DNA of 64,000 bases from Kryptolebias marmoratus (GCF_001649575.2 NC_051433.1:13731588-13795587); one strand, 5' to 3'; positions 41,267 through 54,916 are shown, counted from the stretch's first letter. Notes: generated by a model from the letters alone, not told the origin. Program-made: numbers and translations.

Positions 41267-44200
41267 TCAAGAGTCCGACTCAGGTGTAACGGGTGTCGTC
41301 GGCGTGGTGGGGCTTATCGCCGCGTTCTGGTAGCTTGTGCCGTAGCAGACATTGGGAGACAGAGAATTCGGATCCAAGGATGTGTTCCCCCTCGGCGTCA
41401 CGTAGGGCCTGCGTCCTGGGCCCGACGGCGGGGCGTCACCGAGCTTGGCGCCGCCCAGGATGAATCTGGCCTCGTCCTGCTCCTCGAGGCTGGAGATGTC
41501 CTTCATCATGGATTTGCGGTACGAGACGGACAGCTTGTTGGAGCCGTCCGTCATCAAGTTGAAGTGGCGGGCGACGAAGACGACGGGGAGAGGAAGCATG
41601 GCCAGAACGATCAGAGCAAAGCACATGACCAGAGCCCAGGGAGGGTAGCTCTGGAAGCGCTCCTGAGCCTAAACAGACGGAGATGGACAGCTTGGATTAG
41701 TTGCTTCAGCTCAAACAAGCAGTAAAGTGGACATATTTAGGCTTTTATGTTTGATATGAAGGTCTGGCATTCCTTGAAGGACGGACACAGTGCCATTTAA
41801 ATGGATAAATAATGTCCAAAGTGATTTTTATACATGAGACAACACACACTCACCAGCTCTTGAACCCAGGCGTTATATCCTGGTGGGCTGATGGTCATCT
41901 CTATGACAGTGGCTGAGATGAGGACGATGAGGCAGATAGGGGAGACATACTTCCAGAGGTAGAAGTAAATAATTGACGGTCGAAAGCCCAACATGTCCTC
42001 CAGGTCCTGCATGAACCTGAAAACGACAAAAGTGTGAAACCATTTAAAGTTGAGAAATGACCAAGTTGTTGGTGGTTTGTTTTGGTCAAACCTTGAAAGT
42101 AAAATTAGATTGGTACGACCCACGCAATGAACTAGGAGCCGCTTTCACCTCTTAGTGCCGTAAATCCAAGCGACGGACAGATTTTCCAGGATGACCACCA
42201 CGGTGAGGGGCAGCCCAGCGGAGTAATCGTCGAACATGGTGACAAAATAATTTCCTGACCGCTGCACGAACAGCAGGCCGCAGAGGAAAGCCACGATGCA
42301 GCAGCACACTGGAAACAGTAAGTGCACAGACGAGACGAGAGCATTGATCCAAAGCCCGTCGAAGGCCATTTCAGGACTTTTGATGCAATGAGGCTCTCTA
42401 AGAGCTCAGAAAGCAGTTTGAAGAGCTTCTAGAGGACGGGGGTGGGGGTTGAGGTAGGCAAAGAGTCAGTGTGATGGTGAGGAGGCGTGGGAGTACCTGT
42501 GAAAAGCTCCTTCTGGACTTTGTAGGCGTCAAGGACAGGTGTGGTGATGCCAGTCATAGTGCCAATCATGCTGCCCAAGCCAAGGTTGATAAGCATGAAG
42601 AAGAACATTACTGACCAGAAAGGGGATGCTGGGAAATGGGTCATGGCCTCCGTGAAGGCGATGAAGGCCAGGCCGGTGCCCTGGACAGCCTGCGGGGAGT
42701 CATTCAGCGGTGTGAGAGACCGTCCGCGCTGGAAATTCAGCCGACTGGACGCAAACACTCACCTTGTTGAGTTCGTCCTCCAAGAGGCAAGGCTCCAGAC
42801 CCAACTGGGCGAAGCCGTCTTCCTTTACGGTCTTGATGACGCTGTACACCTCAGCGTAGTCCGACATGGTGAGGTGGGAAAGGTTTACGTGTGGAGGAAT
42901 GAGGTCGTGACTCAGGACGTTGGAGTTGATGTATCCCAGGATCTTTTCTCCATTTCTACATGACCGAAAAGAGCAGAAAGATCATCAATCAAAGATACTG
43001 AGCTAAACAAATGCAGGAAAACCTGATTTACAATTAGGGTATTAACAGTGAGCACGTACGAGTTTATGTGTTTAGATTTTTGTGGATAATCAACTGTGGT
43101 GCAACGAACAATACATTTTTTTTCACTGATCTGAATTATTTATTTAAACCTGTGAAGTATGGCACTGACAGGGAATGCGCTCAACATTAAAAATTAGCTC
43201 CACATAATGTTTATTGGGTTTTAATTATGTAATTTCAGGCAAAGTATTTATAAAATGCCTGACTGGGCTGTAGTTTAACTATGAAAATATAATTACTAGT
43301 AAGTTGTACTGGAAGGTTCCCAACATTAACGATAACTGAACATTGAAAAATTAAATTCAAGTAAAAATATTTGAAGAATAATTAAACCCCAAGAATACCA
43401 ACTTGACTACTATTTGTTATGTGCTAATTAGCCATAATGTTTGAGTGCATTTCAAAATATTTTGAAACATTTTAAGTTTTTGCAAAAGCATGTTAAAACT
43501 GCCACTGTTAGCATGCTACAACGCAATAATAACATAAGAACATAGCTTACAGCATTGTTGCTACTGAGGTATTATCAATGCTATGCGCTAGGTGTTAGCT
43601 TGCTAACATGCAAATAGCATTAGCACAATGGTACCTGCAGGAACATTGTTGTTATAATATCACTGTTACTGGATTAGATATCCATGATGCTTTAGAATAT
43701 GTGCTAATGCTAATGTTGCATGCCTACATGCAGCAATAGCATTAGCACTTAGCACATAGTATAAATGCTACTTTAGTGAGCAGCATCAATGCTATAAGCT
43801 AGATGTTAAGATGCTAACATGCAACAACAGCATTAGCACCTAGTTTATAGCATCAGTGAAACTCCAGTAACATTGTTGTTATAGCATTGGTGTCACTAGA
43901 GTAAGTAGCATTGATACCTAAGTGACAATGCATGCAGCAATAGCATTGTTACCTAGCTTACAGCTACCTAGCAATAGCTAGTTGCCTAGCTTTACTGGAG
44001 CTAAGCAGCACATCTAGAATCTTGGTTCAAATCATCTTCACAGCTGTATTCAGCTCAAACAAAATTCTTTAAATGTGTTGAAAGCAGAAATAATTATAAG
44101 CTTTAGAGTTTTTAGGCTGCCAGTATGTTCATGGCTACACTGGAACCAAAACAAAACTGATTTAAACAACCTTAAAACGGCGGGAAACCAAATGAGCTCA

Positions 44201-47200
44201 TCTATGTCAAGTGAATATGATAGAATAGACTTTTTTGTTCAGCTCTTTTTATTGTTTTTGACTCAGTTCAAGATGTTTAACTTACTCCGCGACACATTTT
44301 TCGTTCATGATGTTAGCCTTGAAGCCCAGGACGGCGAACACCACCAGCGTCGCCAAGATCGAAGTGAAGAAATTGATGAAGGAGACGAGCATGGCGTCGA
44401 AGTGACAGTTGTTGTCCATCTTATTGTAACTGGAGAAGGCGATGACCCCTCCAAAGCCCAGACCCAGGGCGAAGAAGACCTGGGTGGCTGCCTCCCTCCA
44501 AACCTGGGGCTCCAACATCTTCTCCAACTAAAATATGAGGTAAATAATACAGGGTTGTAACTTGCACAAGTGGGAAAAACAACAAGAAAAGACACAGAAG
44601 TTGAGTCAGTTTTACCTTCGGAGTGAACATGTGAGCGATCCCATCCATCGACCCCTTCAGCATCAAACCTCTGACCATGAAGCAGAAGAGCACCACGTAC
44701 GGGAAAAGAGAGCTGAAGTACATCACCTGCGGGAGAGAGAGGAAATACTCTCAAAACAGGGAAAACGTTTGACTTCTTTCTCCCTCCTCCGCTTCCCACC
44801 GTTCTACCTTCCCGGAGGAGGCGATTCCTTTGATGACGGCGAGGCAGACGATGATCCAGGCCACCAGCAGCGACAGGGTCATTTTGACGTTGAGGCCGCC
44901 ACTCTCTGCGATGGTGCTGGTCGTGTTCAGCGTCTGCCGGTACCAGAAGTAGGTGGTGGCCGAGCTCTTGTCGCACTCCGGCTCCACAACTGCATGCCCG
45001 ACGGAGAGGGAAACGCAAGGTTTAGGTTGGACGAGTTCTCATCCACAATGGAAATGACTTCCGTCTTTTATTCCAAACCACAACCTTTGCGGCGGAAGGA
45101 TATGTCTCTTGGTAAATTATCAGCGGCTTATGTTTGGGATTCGGCGTTACCCACTTGCGGTTGTCCCGTTCTTTCTGATCGGACACTCGCTCCATGGCAG
45201 AGGATACTGGAAGGACTGGAAAAAGTAGAAGATGCTCCAACCGATGATGACGTTGTAGTAGAGGCCCACGAAACCGCACACCTGAACGGACGGACAGGTA
45301 TATGGGTCGATGGAGACGGATTTACATTCAACACAAATACATGATGTAGGGACTCATTTGAGGACAATCATCCGAGGGAGGATGAACTCGTGCCCTGCTG
45401 CTGTCAGTCCGAAAAGTCTTGGCAGCAAGGACATCCAGGTCGAAGGAATCATGAATAATTAAAGCCACCTCCTTTCAGCAGCAGTCTCCTGCGAGGTATT
45501 TATAGCAACTTCTGTTCCAGCCGTGCAACTCTGAAGAAAGGCTGTCCTGAAGCCTCGAACGCATGAATGAAACTCATCTGAACAGACAAAAAGGGGGGAT
45601 GGTACCCCTAGATAATTTGACCACAGGAGCAGGTTAACCTAAGGTGTGTTAGTTTGGGTTTTTTTGTGTTCTTCCATGTAAAACCTTCCATTGAAAGAAG
45701 GTGTTGTATTTTATTTTTCCCCTTTTTTGCCATGACTGTAGCATTAAGGGTTTACTCATGCAGAAAAGAGGCCACGCTCATAAATCACACAGCCAGAGCT
45801 TTTGGCTTTCTGCAGTTTCGCTGCTGCACATTCAGCGTTCGAGAGCCGGTCAGTAGCTTCACTTATTAAAAGTAAAGACCCCCACCACTACACACACACG
45901 CACAGACACACACTCCTCACCATCAGGCTGGACATCCCTATCCCACCGAGGCGGGGGCAGACGTAGTTCCACACCCCGATGCTCCCACGCCGGATCTTCT
46001 GACCCACCGCCAGCTCCAAGAAGAAGAGCGGGATGCCGATGATGAGGAGGAGGATGAAGTAGGGAACCAAATAAGCTCCTGGGGGAAGGGCGGGAAAAAA
46101 AAGAATGTCTTGATGTTTCAAATGTTGTATTTTTCTAATTTGTTTTGCTTAATTTTCCAGTTTAATGGAAGGTGAAACAGCACGAATCCGTTGAATAGAT
46201 GGCTTCAAGTTGCGAAGAAAACACTCGACACATTGAAGCCTCTTCCACGACTGCACGCCGACGTTTGAAGCTGAGATGTTGGATATTGTGTTTGTGCTTA
46301 AGGCAGGTGGTGAGGATGACTCTCGGCTACCTCCACGCCAAATTTTAGCTCAATAACTCAACACTGGGTGAACATGGGTACGACCCCGGTTTGGCTCCAG
46401 TCAGTGCTTTAAAGGCAAACGAAGAAAGTAAGCTGCCTTTTAAGTTTCCGGTAACTTTGTTTCTTTGAGAGCTTAATCCACAGTTGAGCAGGATGCAGCA
46501 GAGTTTAATATAGGATTTATCAGGCGAACGTGTAGTAATAATCTTTGAAAAGCAGGAATTACACCCAGTGACACACCTCTGATGGGCAGAGAGACGAGAA
46601 ACGAGAGACAGGACGGTGAATGATTCATAAATCAGCTTTAGGTGAATGTGTTAAAAACGACGCCGGCTCACAACTCGAGCTGTGCGCTAATCGTCTGTCA
46701 GGCAGCAAATTAGACTCTGAAAGATGGCTGCTGGGACAGTCCCACCAGCTGACGGGTCAGAACCAGCTTCCTCTGAGCTCACAGGAAAACCAGCACATAG
46801 ACGCAGCCCGGGTCCGACTAAAACCCGATCACATTTCCTCTGTGTTTACCGGAGTATCAGAGGAGCTCAGCCAGCTGGAGGAATCAATACTGCAGCTATT
46901 TTTAGACTTTTCTGAACAAAGCAGCTGCTCTCCTGGCAGCTCTGGACTGAATGGACGAGCCGACGGATGAGCCGATGGACGAGCCGATGGACGAGCCGAT
47001 GGACGAGCTGCAGAGACACCCGGCTGAGCAGCTGGAGGACGCATCAGAGGTGGACAACAAGCTGCGGTCAAATTAAAGAAGGACAAGAATAACGTTTTTT
47101 TCTGCAAACACTGCTGAATGACTGCTGAAACTCAGAAGCAGAACATGAGCTAAAAGCAAAATGCTAGCTAAAAGAAACAAGCGCTAGCTGAAAACTAAAA

Positions 47201-48016
47201 AAAAGCAAAACACTAGCTAAAAGATTTAAAAATAGCTAAATATAGCTAAAAGCTAAAAGTAGCAAAAGGGTACCTAGCAGCTAAAAGTATCAGAACAGCT
47301 GGACACCTCGTGGGTCGAGGGTGATCACTGTTGATTTCAAGGTGATGGGGTCAAAGGTCAAGGTCACAGACGGCCTTGTGCTCTAACTATGCAACCATGT
47401 AAAGGAGGAAAGTTAGACTGCACAGCTGGACACCTCTTAGGTCAAGGGTGATCACCATTGATTTAAAGGTTTATGGGGTCAAAGGTCAACATCCCAGTTG
47501 ACCTGGTGCTCTACCTCTGCAGCAGTGTGGACAGCTGGACACCTCATGGGTCAGAGATTAAGACTGCTGGTTTCAAGGTTCATGGGGTCAAAGGTCACAG
47601 GTAACCCCTTTGCTAAAACTCCTCTCTGCTCCTACAGGTGACCCTTTTGTTTGTGGTTGTGTTTGTGTGTCTGTTAGCAAAGATTTGGAGGAAATGTTGG
47701 TGCTGATCCAGATTATGATCCAGATTCTGTTACCTCCACCGTTCTTCTGGCACAGGTAAGGGAAGCGCCACACATTCCCGAGGCCCACGGAGAAGCCCAC
47801 CTGGGCCAGGATGTACTGCAGCTTGCTGTTCCAGGCGGGCCGGCCATCGTTCTCCGGCGCCTCGATCTGCGGGGCTCTCTTGCCCGCGGCGGGCCCCACG
47901 TTCAGGGAGCTGCTCTTGTAGTCGGGCGGCTCCTCGTGCGCGAGCAGGTCGGCCACGGACTCTGTGACCTGCTCGTGGCTCGGCTCGCGCTGCGTCACCT
48001 TGCTGTTCTTCGGCAT
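41267..48016 (-). CDS. slc6a17: Sodium-dependent neutral amino acid transporter SLC6A17 (NTT4/XT1)
   Basis: Synaptic-vesicle transporter of neutral amino acids, SLC6 family, 12 membrane spans. Exons on the minus strand: 48016-47734, 46078-45921, 45281 to about 45151, 44989-44808, 44726-44616, 44527-44286, 42955-42763, 42689-42497, 42308-42149, 42016-41854, 41668-41267, giving about 738 residues (human 727). It begins [11 protein letters not shown] as in mammals. The TM1 signature [20 protein letters not shown], the [16 protein letters not shown] extracellular segment, [15 protein letters not shown] and [11 protein letters not shown] are all present. The C-terminal tail is long and ends TPESDS. 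An acceptor at 48168 puts the start codon in an exon with 5' UTR, so an untranslated first exon should lie at higher coordinates. The exon 3-exon 4 junction does not keep frame with its best splice sites (see findings). Compared with human 1p13.3, the gene is inverted relative to strip1 and rbm15. Confidence 0.93.
43480..44020. repeat. Degenerate GCTAATGCTAACATGC repeats in slc6a17 intron
   Basis: Words such as TGCTAACATGCAA(C)AATAGCATT and AGCACCTAGC recur many times with variable spacing. It is a diverged minisatellite in the intron between the exons at 42955 and 44286. Confidence 0.6.
46960..47025. repeat. GATGGACGAGCC tandem repeat
   Basis: About five copies of a 12-bp unit (GATGGACGAGCC and variants) in slc6a17 intron 1. 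Confidence 0.8.
47295..47605. repeat. Three tandem repeat units, each with a DR1 nuclear-receptor motif
   Basis: Units starting CAGCTGGACACCTC at about 47297, 47421 and 47531 share GGGTGATCAC...TTGATTT and end in GGGTCAAAGGTCA at 47348-47360, 47476-47488 and 47585-47597. Each is a direct repeat of two AGGTCA-type half-sites spaced by one base. In unit 1 a third half-site follows immediately. The array lies in slc6a17 intron 1. Confidence 0.7.
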
Positions 48017-48027
48017 CGAGGAGGCCG

Positions 48028-48085
48028 GAGGGACGGAGGGACGAAGGGACGAAGGGACGAAGGGACGAAGGGACGGAGGGAGGGG
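48028..48085. repeat. slc6a17: GGGACGAA 8-bp tandem repeat in slc6a17 5' UTR
   Basis: About six copies of GGGACG(A/G)A sit 12-70 bases upstream of the start codon on the minus strand (TTCGTCCC in the mRNA sense), inside the exon that begins at 48167. Length variation here could change the leader. Confidence 0.8.
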
Positions 48086-51000
48086 GCGGGTGAAGGAAGA
48101 GATGCAGAGAGACGGAGGGAGCTGGAGCTGAAGGACGACGGCCGGAGACCAGACCTGAGCTGCAGTCCTGCATTTAGAATAAAGAAAAGGTTAAAAGTGT
48201 TCTTCAAGAACATCAGCGAATTTAATAAGGTCATGGAACATCATTTTTATTTCTCGCAGCGGAAAGGCAAAGGAGGATGATAATGTTTAGGCCCGTGTGT
48301 GTGCATGTGTTTGTCTGTTAGCAAAATATCTCATGAACCGCTGGACGGATTTTAAGGAAACTCACAGAAAGTAATTGTCGGATATACATCCACAAATGAT
48401 TAACCTTCGGAGGCAACCCACTTCAAGATGGCTGCCACAGCCAACTGATCTTGGCAAACACAGAAATGGCTATAACTCAGCCAATTTTACAGATATCGTG
48501 GTTAAATTTGGTGTGGAAGTAGCTGAGAGTCATCCACAACATACGCTCTAAGTGCTACTTACTGGGAAACATCTTTAATTAACTGTTGCAGCCAATGCTG
48601 TTTTGTCTGTTAGCAAAATATCTCAAGAACCACATTATGGATTTTATCGAAACTCACAGGAAGGAATCATTGTTTGTACATCTACAACCGATTACCATTT
48701 GGAGCCAGCCCAATTCAAGATGACCGCCACAGCTAATCCACATCAGCTAAAGTATAATTGGCTGTATATTGGTGAGTTTTTCAGATGCTGAGGTGAAACC
48801 TGAAGTGGTAGTAGCTGAGAGTCCTTCATGACATTGTGCAAAACGTTATTTCTCCATATGATGCTTGGTCAGGCCTGTATTACTACCGACATCGGCACAA
48901 AGACAGGAGAGCCTTTCACTCCACTCCCCCCAACTATTTCGCTCTTACGCAACAATTTTGTTTTTTCATTCCAAACTTTCCAATCCTGCAAATTGTCCTA
49001 TTTAATTTCCCCGCTCTGCAAAAGCTTAACTTCAGCGATGTATTTTTTTTATTTATTTATTTTTTTCATTTTTCTGTAAATCCTCTAATCCTCTTGCAGT
49101 AACATCCACCCCGACCCCTTTTTTTCAGGGAACGTTTGCTTCATCCCGAGCGGGACGGAAGGTGGCCCTGCCGTGCTCCTCTGAGCCACGTGCCGCCACG
49201 CAACCTCGGTATTTAATAAAATAATCTGCTGCCGTGAATCTGTGAAGCTTATGGGACGTCAGAACAAGAAGCATGAAGATATTAAAGGAAGGAAGGAAGG
49301 GGATGCTCATCACCCGCCAGCTTCCATGAAAGAGTCTCAGACGAAGATCACCTTATGTTCAGAAACAGAGTCGATCAAACCTTGGTACTTTGGTACACCT
49401 GTTGGGAATGACTCTCAGCTACTACCACGCCAGATTTTAGCCCAAAATCTGTAGAAACGACTGAGTTACAGCCATTTATGTGTTGGCTGATGTCAACAGG
49501 CTGTGGCAGCCATCTTGACTAGGACTGACTCTAAAAGTTAATCAGCTGTAGATGCATATCCAGTGCTTATTTTCTGAAAGTTTCATTAAAATTCATCAGG
49601 TGATTCATGGGATATTATGCTAACAGACGAACAAAGTCACCTCCAGGAGTGAGGCTAAAGTTTTAAGCAAACGTTTTCTGGAATAAGACGCTCTTAGAGT
49701 ATGTGTTGGGAACGACTCTCAGCTTCAAACGCTCCAGATCTTAGCACAGTGTCTGTTAAACTGACTGATTTACAGCCATTTACGTGTTTTCTAAAGCGAG
49801 CTGGCTGTGGCGGCCATCTTGTGTCAGATTGGCTCCAAACCTTAATCAGCTGGAGACAAGCACCCAGCGGTTACTTCCTGAACGTCTCATTAAAATCTGT
49901 TCATTGGTTCGTGAGATATTTTGCTAACAGACGGAGAGCGTTGCCTCTAACATACAAGCCTACGTTTGGCAGCAGCTCTTCGTCATCGCAGCCTGAAACA
50001 AACTTTCTCGCCATCAGCACATTCTCCTGAAACACCTGAGCACCTCCACAAGCTACACAATCACATTTAGAAACTGATGCTTTGGCTTTTTATTTTTTTC
50101 TTCTTTTTGCGTGTCGTGTTGAACCGTTGATGCAATAATCCCTGAGCTGCTATTTAGAAGTCTTCGTAATCCTGCGTGCATTAACTCCAACCCCCACTCC
50201 TCCTCCTCCTCCTCCTCTTCCTCCTACCGGAGCCTCTCTCTGCCTCGTCATTCATCCCAGATCTACAAGACAGGAAATATGAGCCGCAGTGCTGGAAACA
50301 CGCCGGCTCGCTGAACCAATAATCCCGCTGGAAAAAAACAAGATCGGGCCTCGGGCTCACATGGCCTGATGGTGCCGGACAGTCAGGGAGGACTCTCAGC
50401 TACTACCACGCCAAATCTCAGCTCAACGTCTGACAAACTGACCGAGTTCGAGCCGCCTTCGTGCTGGCTAAGGTGAATAAACCGTGGCGGCCATCTTGAA
50501 TCGGGCTGACTCCGAATGTTAATCAGTCGTAGCTGGACGGCTGTCGGTCGATGTCTCAGAGTTTCATTGAAATCCGACCACTGGTTCATGAGATATTTTG
50601 CTAACAGACGCTGACACGGGCAAAAATAAGTAATCTCCTTGGGCAGCAGGTGATAAAAGCTACGGCAGAGTCACCTGTCGGGAAAACAGTGAACAAATAA
50701 AATCACTCAGAGGTTTTTCCCGGTTCAATGGAAAATAAAGGAAGTGGCCTTTGCTGTTCCAACTTGTTCCTCTGCGTGAAAACGTTGACTAAACGTCATT
50801 TAATGGTTAAATGTTGCGGTTATTTCGAATCAAAACCGTCTGGCAAACAAACCAAATCGCACCGAAAATCCAATCCAGGTTAGGTTTGAGAAAAACAGGC
50901 AACGAATTAAAGATTTAGCAGCTTAAATTATTGAAAAGTATGTTTGGCAGGAAGTAAACTAACCGAACCAAGCTAGCAAGCTAACGGCTAAAGAAGCTAA

Positions 51001-53917
51001 AACCCTAATTTCCAAGATTATAGGAGGTTCATACACGCTTTTCACTGCTGTTTTGCATGACACGGTTATTTACATAAAATTTTGTGGCTTTTCTTTCTTC
51101 TTTGCAAGTGCAGATAGCAAACAGCAGCAGCCAGCTGTAGCACTTCTGACAGGAATTTCACAATATTTCCACCTAACGCAGAAACAGACAGAGGTGTAAA
51201 AATTTCCAAAGCTGCAATCCTGTGGGAAGTTTTTTGATCTTGGAGTTGTTTTAGGCATTCCTGCTCAGACTAGCCATTAGCTCAGAACCGGCGGGGATTT
51301 CTGCCGCCTCGAAGCAGCTTCAGTCCCTGAAGTTTCCCAAATTCAAAGCAAACGCTACTTTAAAAACTTTTACACGTTCGTCAGTTTCACATTACACGAT
51401 TATTATGTGTGGGTATTCCTGCTGCATCGCTAGTGCTAGCTAGCTAGCTCCTAGCTAGATGCTGAAGCTACTTATGCTTGCAAATATCGCCAGATTTTAT
51501 TTTAAATAACTGTAAATTTTGAAACTGAGAGCAATGTAAGTGTTTACGGATTAGTTTTGACGTTAACCGATGGGACTTTTTAGAGATTAGAGGTGTTTTA
51601 AGACTTTGGTTTGGACTCAGACTGGACCAGGCTGCTGTCAGCTAGTCTGAGTTAGCATTAAAGCGCTAACGTTTGTGTTTCTGAGCGTCCTCAGTGAGAC
51701 CCGGGAGGAAACGGCAGGAATCAGCCTCAGCAATCAGTCCTGTTTACTGCAGGTGTCCGGACTTGTTCGTTAATTAGAGGGTCGATTCTGTGATCGCAGC
51801 TGAGCTCTGAAAGGAACTGCAGCTCATCGGCTGTTTCACAAAGAAAATCACTGAACGGAGGGGAAAAAAACAGCACAATCTCAAAACATAGGCAGTTAAA
51901 TCATCCCATTATGAGAAAGGACAAGGTTTTGCACACTCTCATGCAGTTTTGTAAAATCTCGAAGATCTGTAAACATCTAAAGATTATGTTGAGAGAGACT
52001 CTCAGCTACTACCGCACCAAATTTCGCTCAATATCTGTAAATTTGACTGAGTTATGACCATTATTGTGTTGGGTAATGTTGATTAGCTGTGGCTTCCATC
52101 TTGATTTGCATCGACTCCAAAAGTTAATCAGATGTAGATGAATATCCAGTGATTACTTTCTGAAAGGTTTTGTTAAAATCCGTCCAGTGATTCTTGAGAT
52201 ATTTTGCTAACAGACAAACACTTTTGACTCCAAAAGTTAATGTTAAAGTTTTAAGCAAAGATTTTGTGCAATGAGTAGAGTTTGGATTATGTGTTGTGAC
52301 TAACTCTCAGCTACTACCATGGCAAATTTCAGCACAATAAATGCAAAATTAACTTAGTTACGGCCATTTTTGTGTTTTCAGAGGTCACCTGGCTGCGCCG
52401 GCCATCTTGCATTGGGCTGGCTCTGAAAGTTAATCGTTTGTAGAGCTACATCTGAAGATTATTTCCTGTAAGATTTGTTAAAATCCGCCCAGCGGGTTGT
52501 GAGATATTTTGCTAACAGACGCCTCCCTGTGCGCCCTTGGCTCTGAACGCCAGTGGAACGGCGTCCTGCTGGATGTAAGCTGGCGAGCAGCTCCGACCCT
52601 GATCTGAGCAGCTGTCAGCCTGCGCTTCGCCAGGAGGAGACCGCCAACGCAGTCAAGGTCACGGTCGACTCTTTCCTGACCTCTGCCTACAGACGGCAGC
52701 ATGTCTCACCCTCTCGGATAAAAACGCACGCAGACCCAGACAACTTCCTGAGACGGAAAACTGAAGTTCCTCTGATATGTGGCTGTAAAACTGGAACTTC
52801 TGCAGGAAAAAAACCCCAAAAGGAAACCAGGAGACAGGGAGACGTTTCCTCCTTACCTTGAGCTCCTCTCTGCAGCAGACAGAAATAATAATTATAATAA
52901 TATTAATATTAATAATATCCAGGCTCAACTCAGACTGTTAGGTAAGACGTGCAGGGATGAGAAAACATCCTCCGAGCAGATTGCATCCCGCTGTGGTCCA
53001 GACCGAGAGTCCACAGGATGGGGAGGAGAGAGGGTGAGGTGGGGGGGGAGGATGGAGCATCACATGATGAGCAGGCAGGGAGGGAGGAGAGCCAGAGGAG
53101 GATGAGGTGCTCTGATCTGATCTCCGCTTCTCTCGCTCTTCTGGAGGAAGACGAGCGTCGGGCGGGGACCAGGCGAGGCAAAGGGCAACACCCTGATAAC
53201 ACCTCACCGAGCACCTGTCGCCACCTGATCATACGAGCACAGGTGGAAATCCCAGGGGGGGCTTAGGGGGGTCCGCCTCCTCAGATTGCCCCCTCACCCC
53301 AATAAATCATTTGAGGAAACTTTACTTTTAAACGATATAATATGAAAACAGAACTTATATCCTCCATTTATATCAGCAAAATGATTAATTAGCTGAACTT
53401 ATAAACCTTCTTTTTCCACGAGGACACTTTATAGAACATTACCGATCTCCAACGCACCATTCCCCAACTTCCAAACGGTTATTTATTGCTTAAAGTTTAT
53501 TAAAATAATTTCTCAAAAGCCCTTTTGTGGAATTTTTGTGCTCAGTCTCTGCTGCGGTTTTCATTAAAAAAAAAAAATCTCCTTGCGTTATTTTTCTTAA
53601 ATCTGAATCTGTTTTTAACAAGAACGCCTTTACCCTTTTTGGAAGTTTATCATCCTAAAAGAAACGGGTGAATTATTTTGCTTCGAGGAACAGCAGGGAA
53701 TTGGGAAGGTTAAGTTCGAAAACAAAAAGAGTGATTTGTATCCAGCTGACCTCTGACCTCTGACTCCTGGCCTGAGAGCTACAGGACTTTGTCAAACCCA
53801 ACGTTTTGCTGACTCGGCTCTTTTTGTGAGGCGTTTGCTTGACTTGCATCCAGAAGCGTTTGCCCTTTAACACCTTTTGCTGTTTTGTTCAAGAAGGAAA
53901 TGGACCTCAGTTGGATT

Positions 53918-54042
53918 TTCGGGATCCCCCAGGAGGAGCTGGAGAGCGTCTCTGGAGGGAGAGGGAGGTCTGGGTTTCCCTCCTGGACCTGATGCCTCCA
54001 CGACCCGACCACGGAGAAGCGGCAGAAGATGGATGGATAGAT
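53918..54042 (+). mobile_element. LINE 3'-end fragment (L2/Rex-like tail)
   Basis: GGGATCCCCCAGGAGGAGCT, GGTCTGGGTTTCCCTCCTGG, ACCTGATGCCTCC and AGAAGATGGATGGATAG at the end form the pattern seen at the 3' ends of fish non-LTR retrotransposons with a (GGAT)n tail. Only this terminal stub is present. Confidence 0.55.
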
Positions 54043-54825
54043 GTTTTGATTTTTTGAAAAAATGCCCAAAAAGTTCAGATTAGAGACCCTTTTTTTGTTG
54101 TTGTTTCCGACTCTTGAGGCCTTTTCACAAAAAGTCAACCTAAACTGATGATTTGTGATCCTCGATATTTGGTTCTTGTGTCGCCCAAACACGAACCTTA
54201 ATTGTCAGAGCAGAAAAAACTGCGACCGCTGCTAAAACCCAGCGCCGCTCGCTCCACCTAACCTTGACGGAGGCAGCGTGCTGCGGGGCGGCCGATAATT
54301 GGACAGCAGCGAGCCTCTCGGTGACACACTTTTATTGAGCCCGCATCAGCAGAAACGCCGTCTTTAGGGACTCTCGGCACAGCTGTGGAGCTGCCCTCCC
54401 TGTTTAATGATGAGCCAACAATCCTCATCGTCCCTCATTTAATGTTTAGATTATTTTAAAAAGAAAACGCTGTGGCCAGATTAGAGATTTGTCTCCTTAT
54501 TTTTTCTTATTGTTTTAGATCTAGATGAAAACCAGACTGGTTTGACGTCTCGTTTAACACGACGGGACGTTCCTTTTTGTAAATGATCGTTTCGTTTGGA
54601 TTCAAATGTACAAGAAAACAAGAAGCGCTTGATAGAATAATTCTCCTGCCAAATCCGCCACGTTAAATTTGTTGTTTTGTTTTGTTTTTAGTGACCAAGA
54701 AGGGGACGACTGGACGCCGAACACAAGGCTTCAGTGTGGTCCTGGTGAGTCATCGTGGCTTCGAGGCGTCGGGAACGGAATGATTTATTCAGGTTGGCTT
54801 TGCAGAGATGTAGCAGAGTGTGTAT

Positions 54826-54916
<91 letters not shown>
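54826..54916. repeat. (TG)n microsatellite
   Basis: About 45 TG units with a few TATG interruptions. Confidence 0.95.

Noticed and set aside
41252..41725. 157-codon plus-strand ORF
   Set aside because: Complement of the last slc6a17 coding exon.
44562..45344. 260-codon plus-strand ORF
   Set aside because: Runs antisense across three slc6a17 exons and their introns; the sense strand encodes conserved transporter segments.
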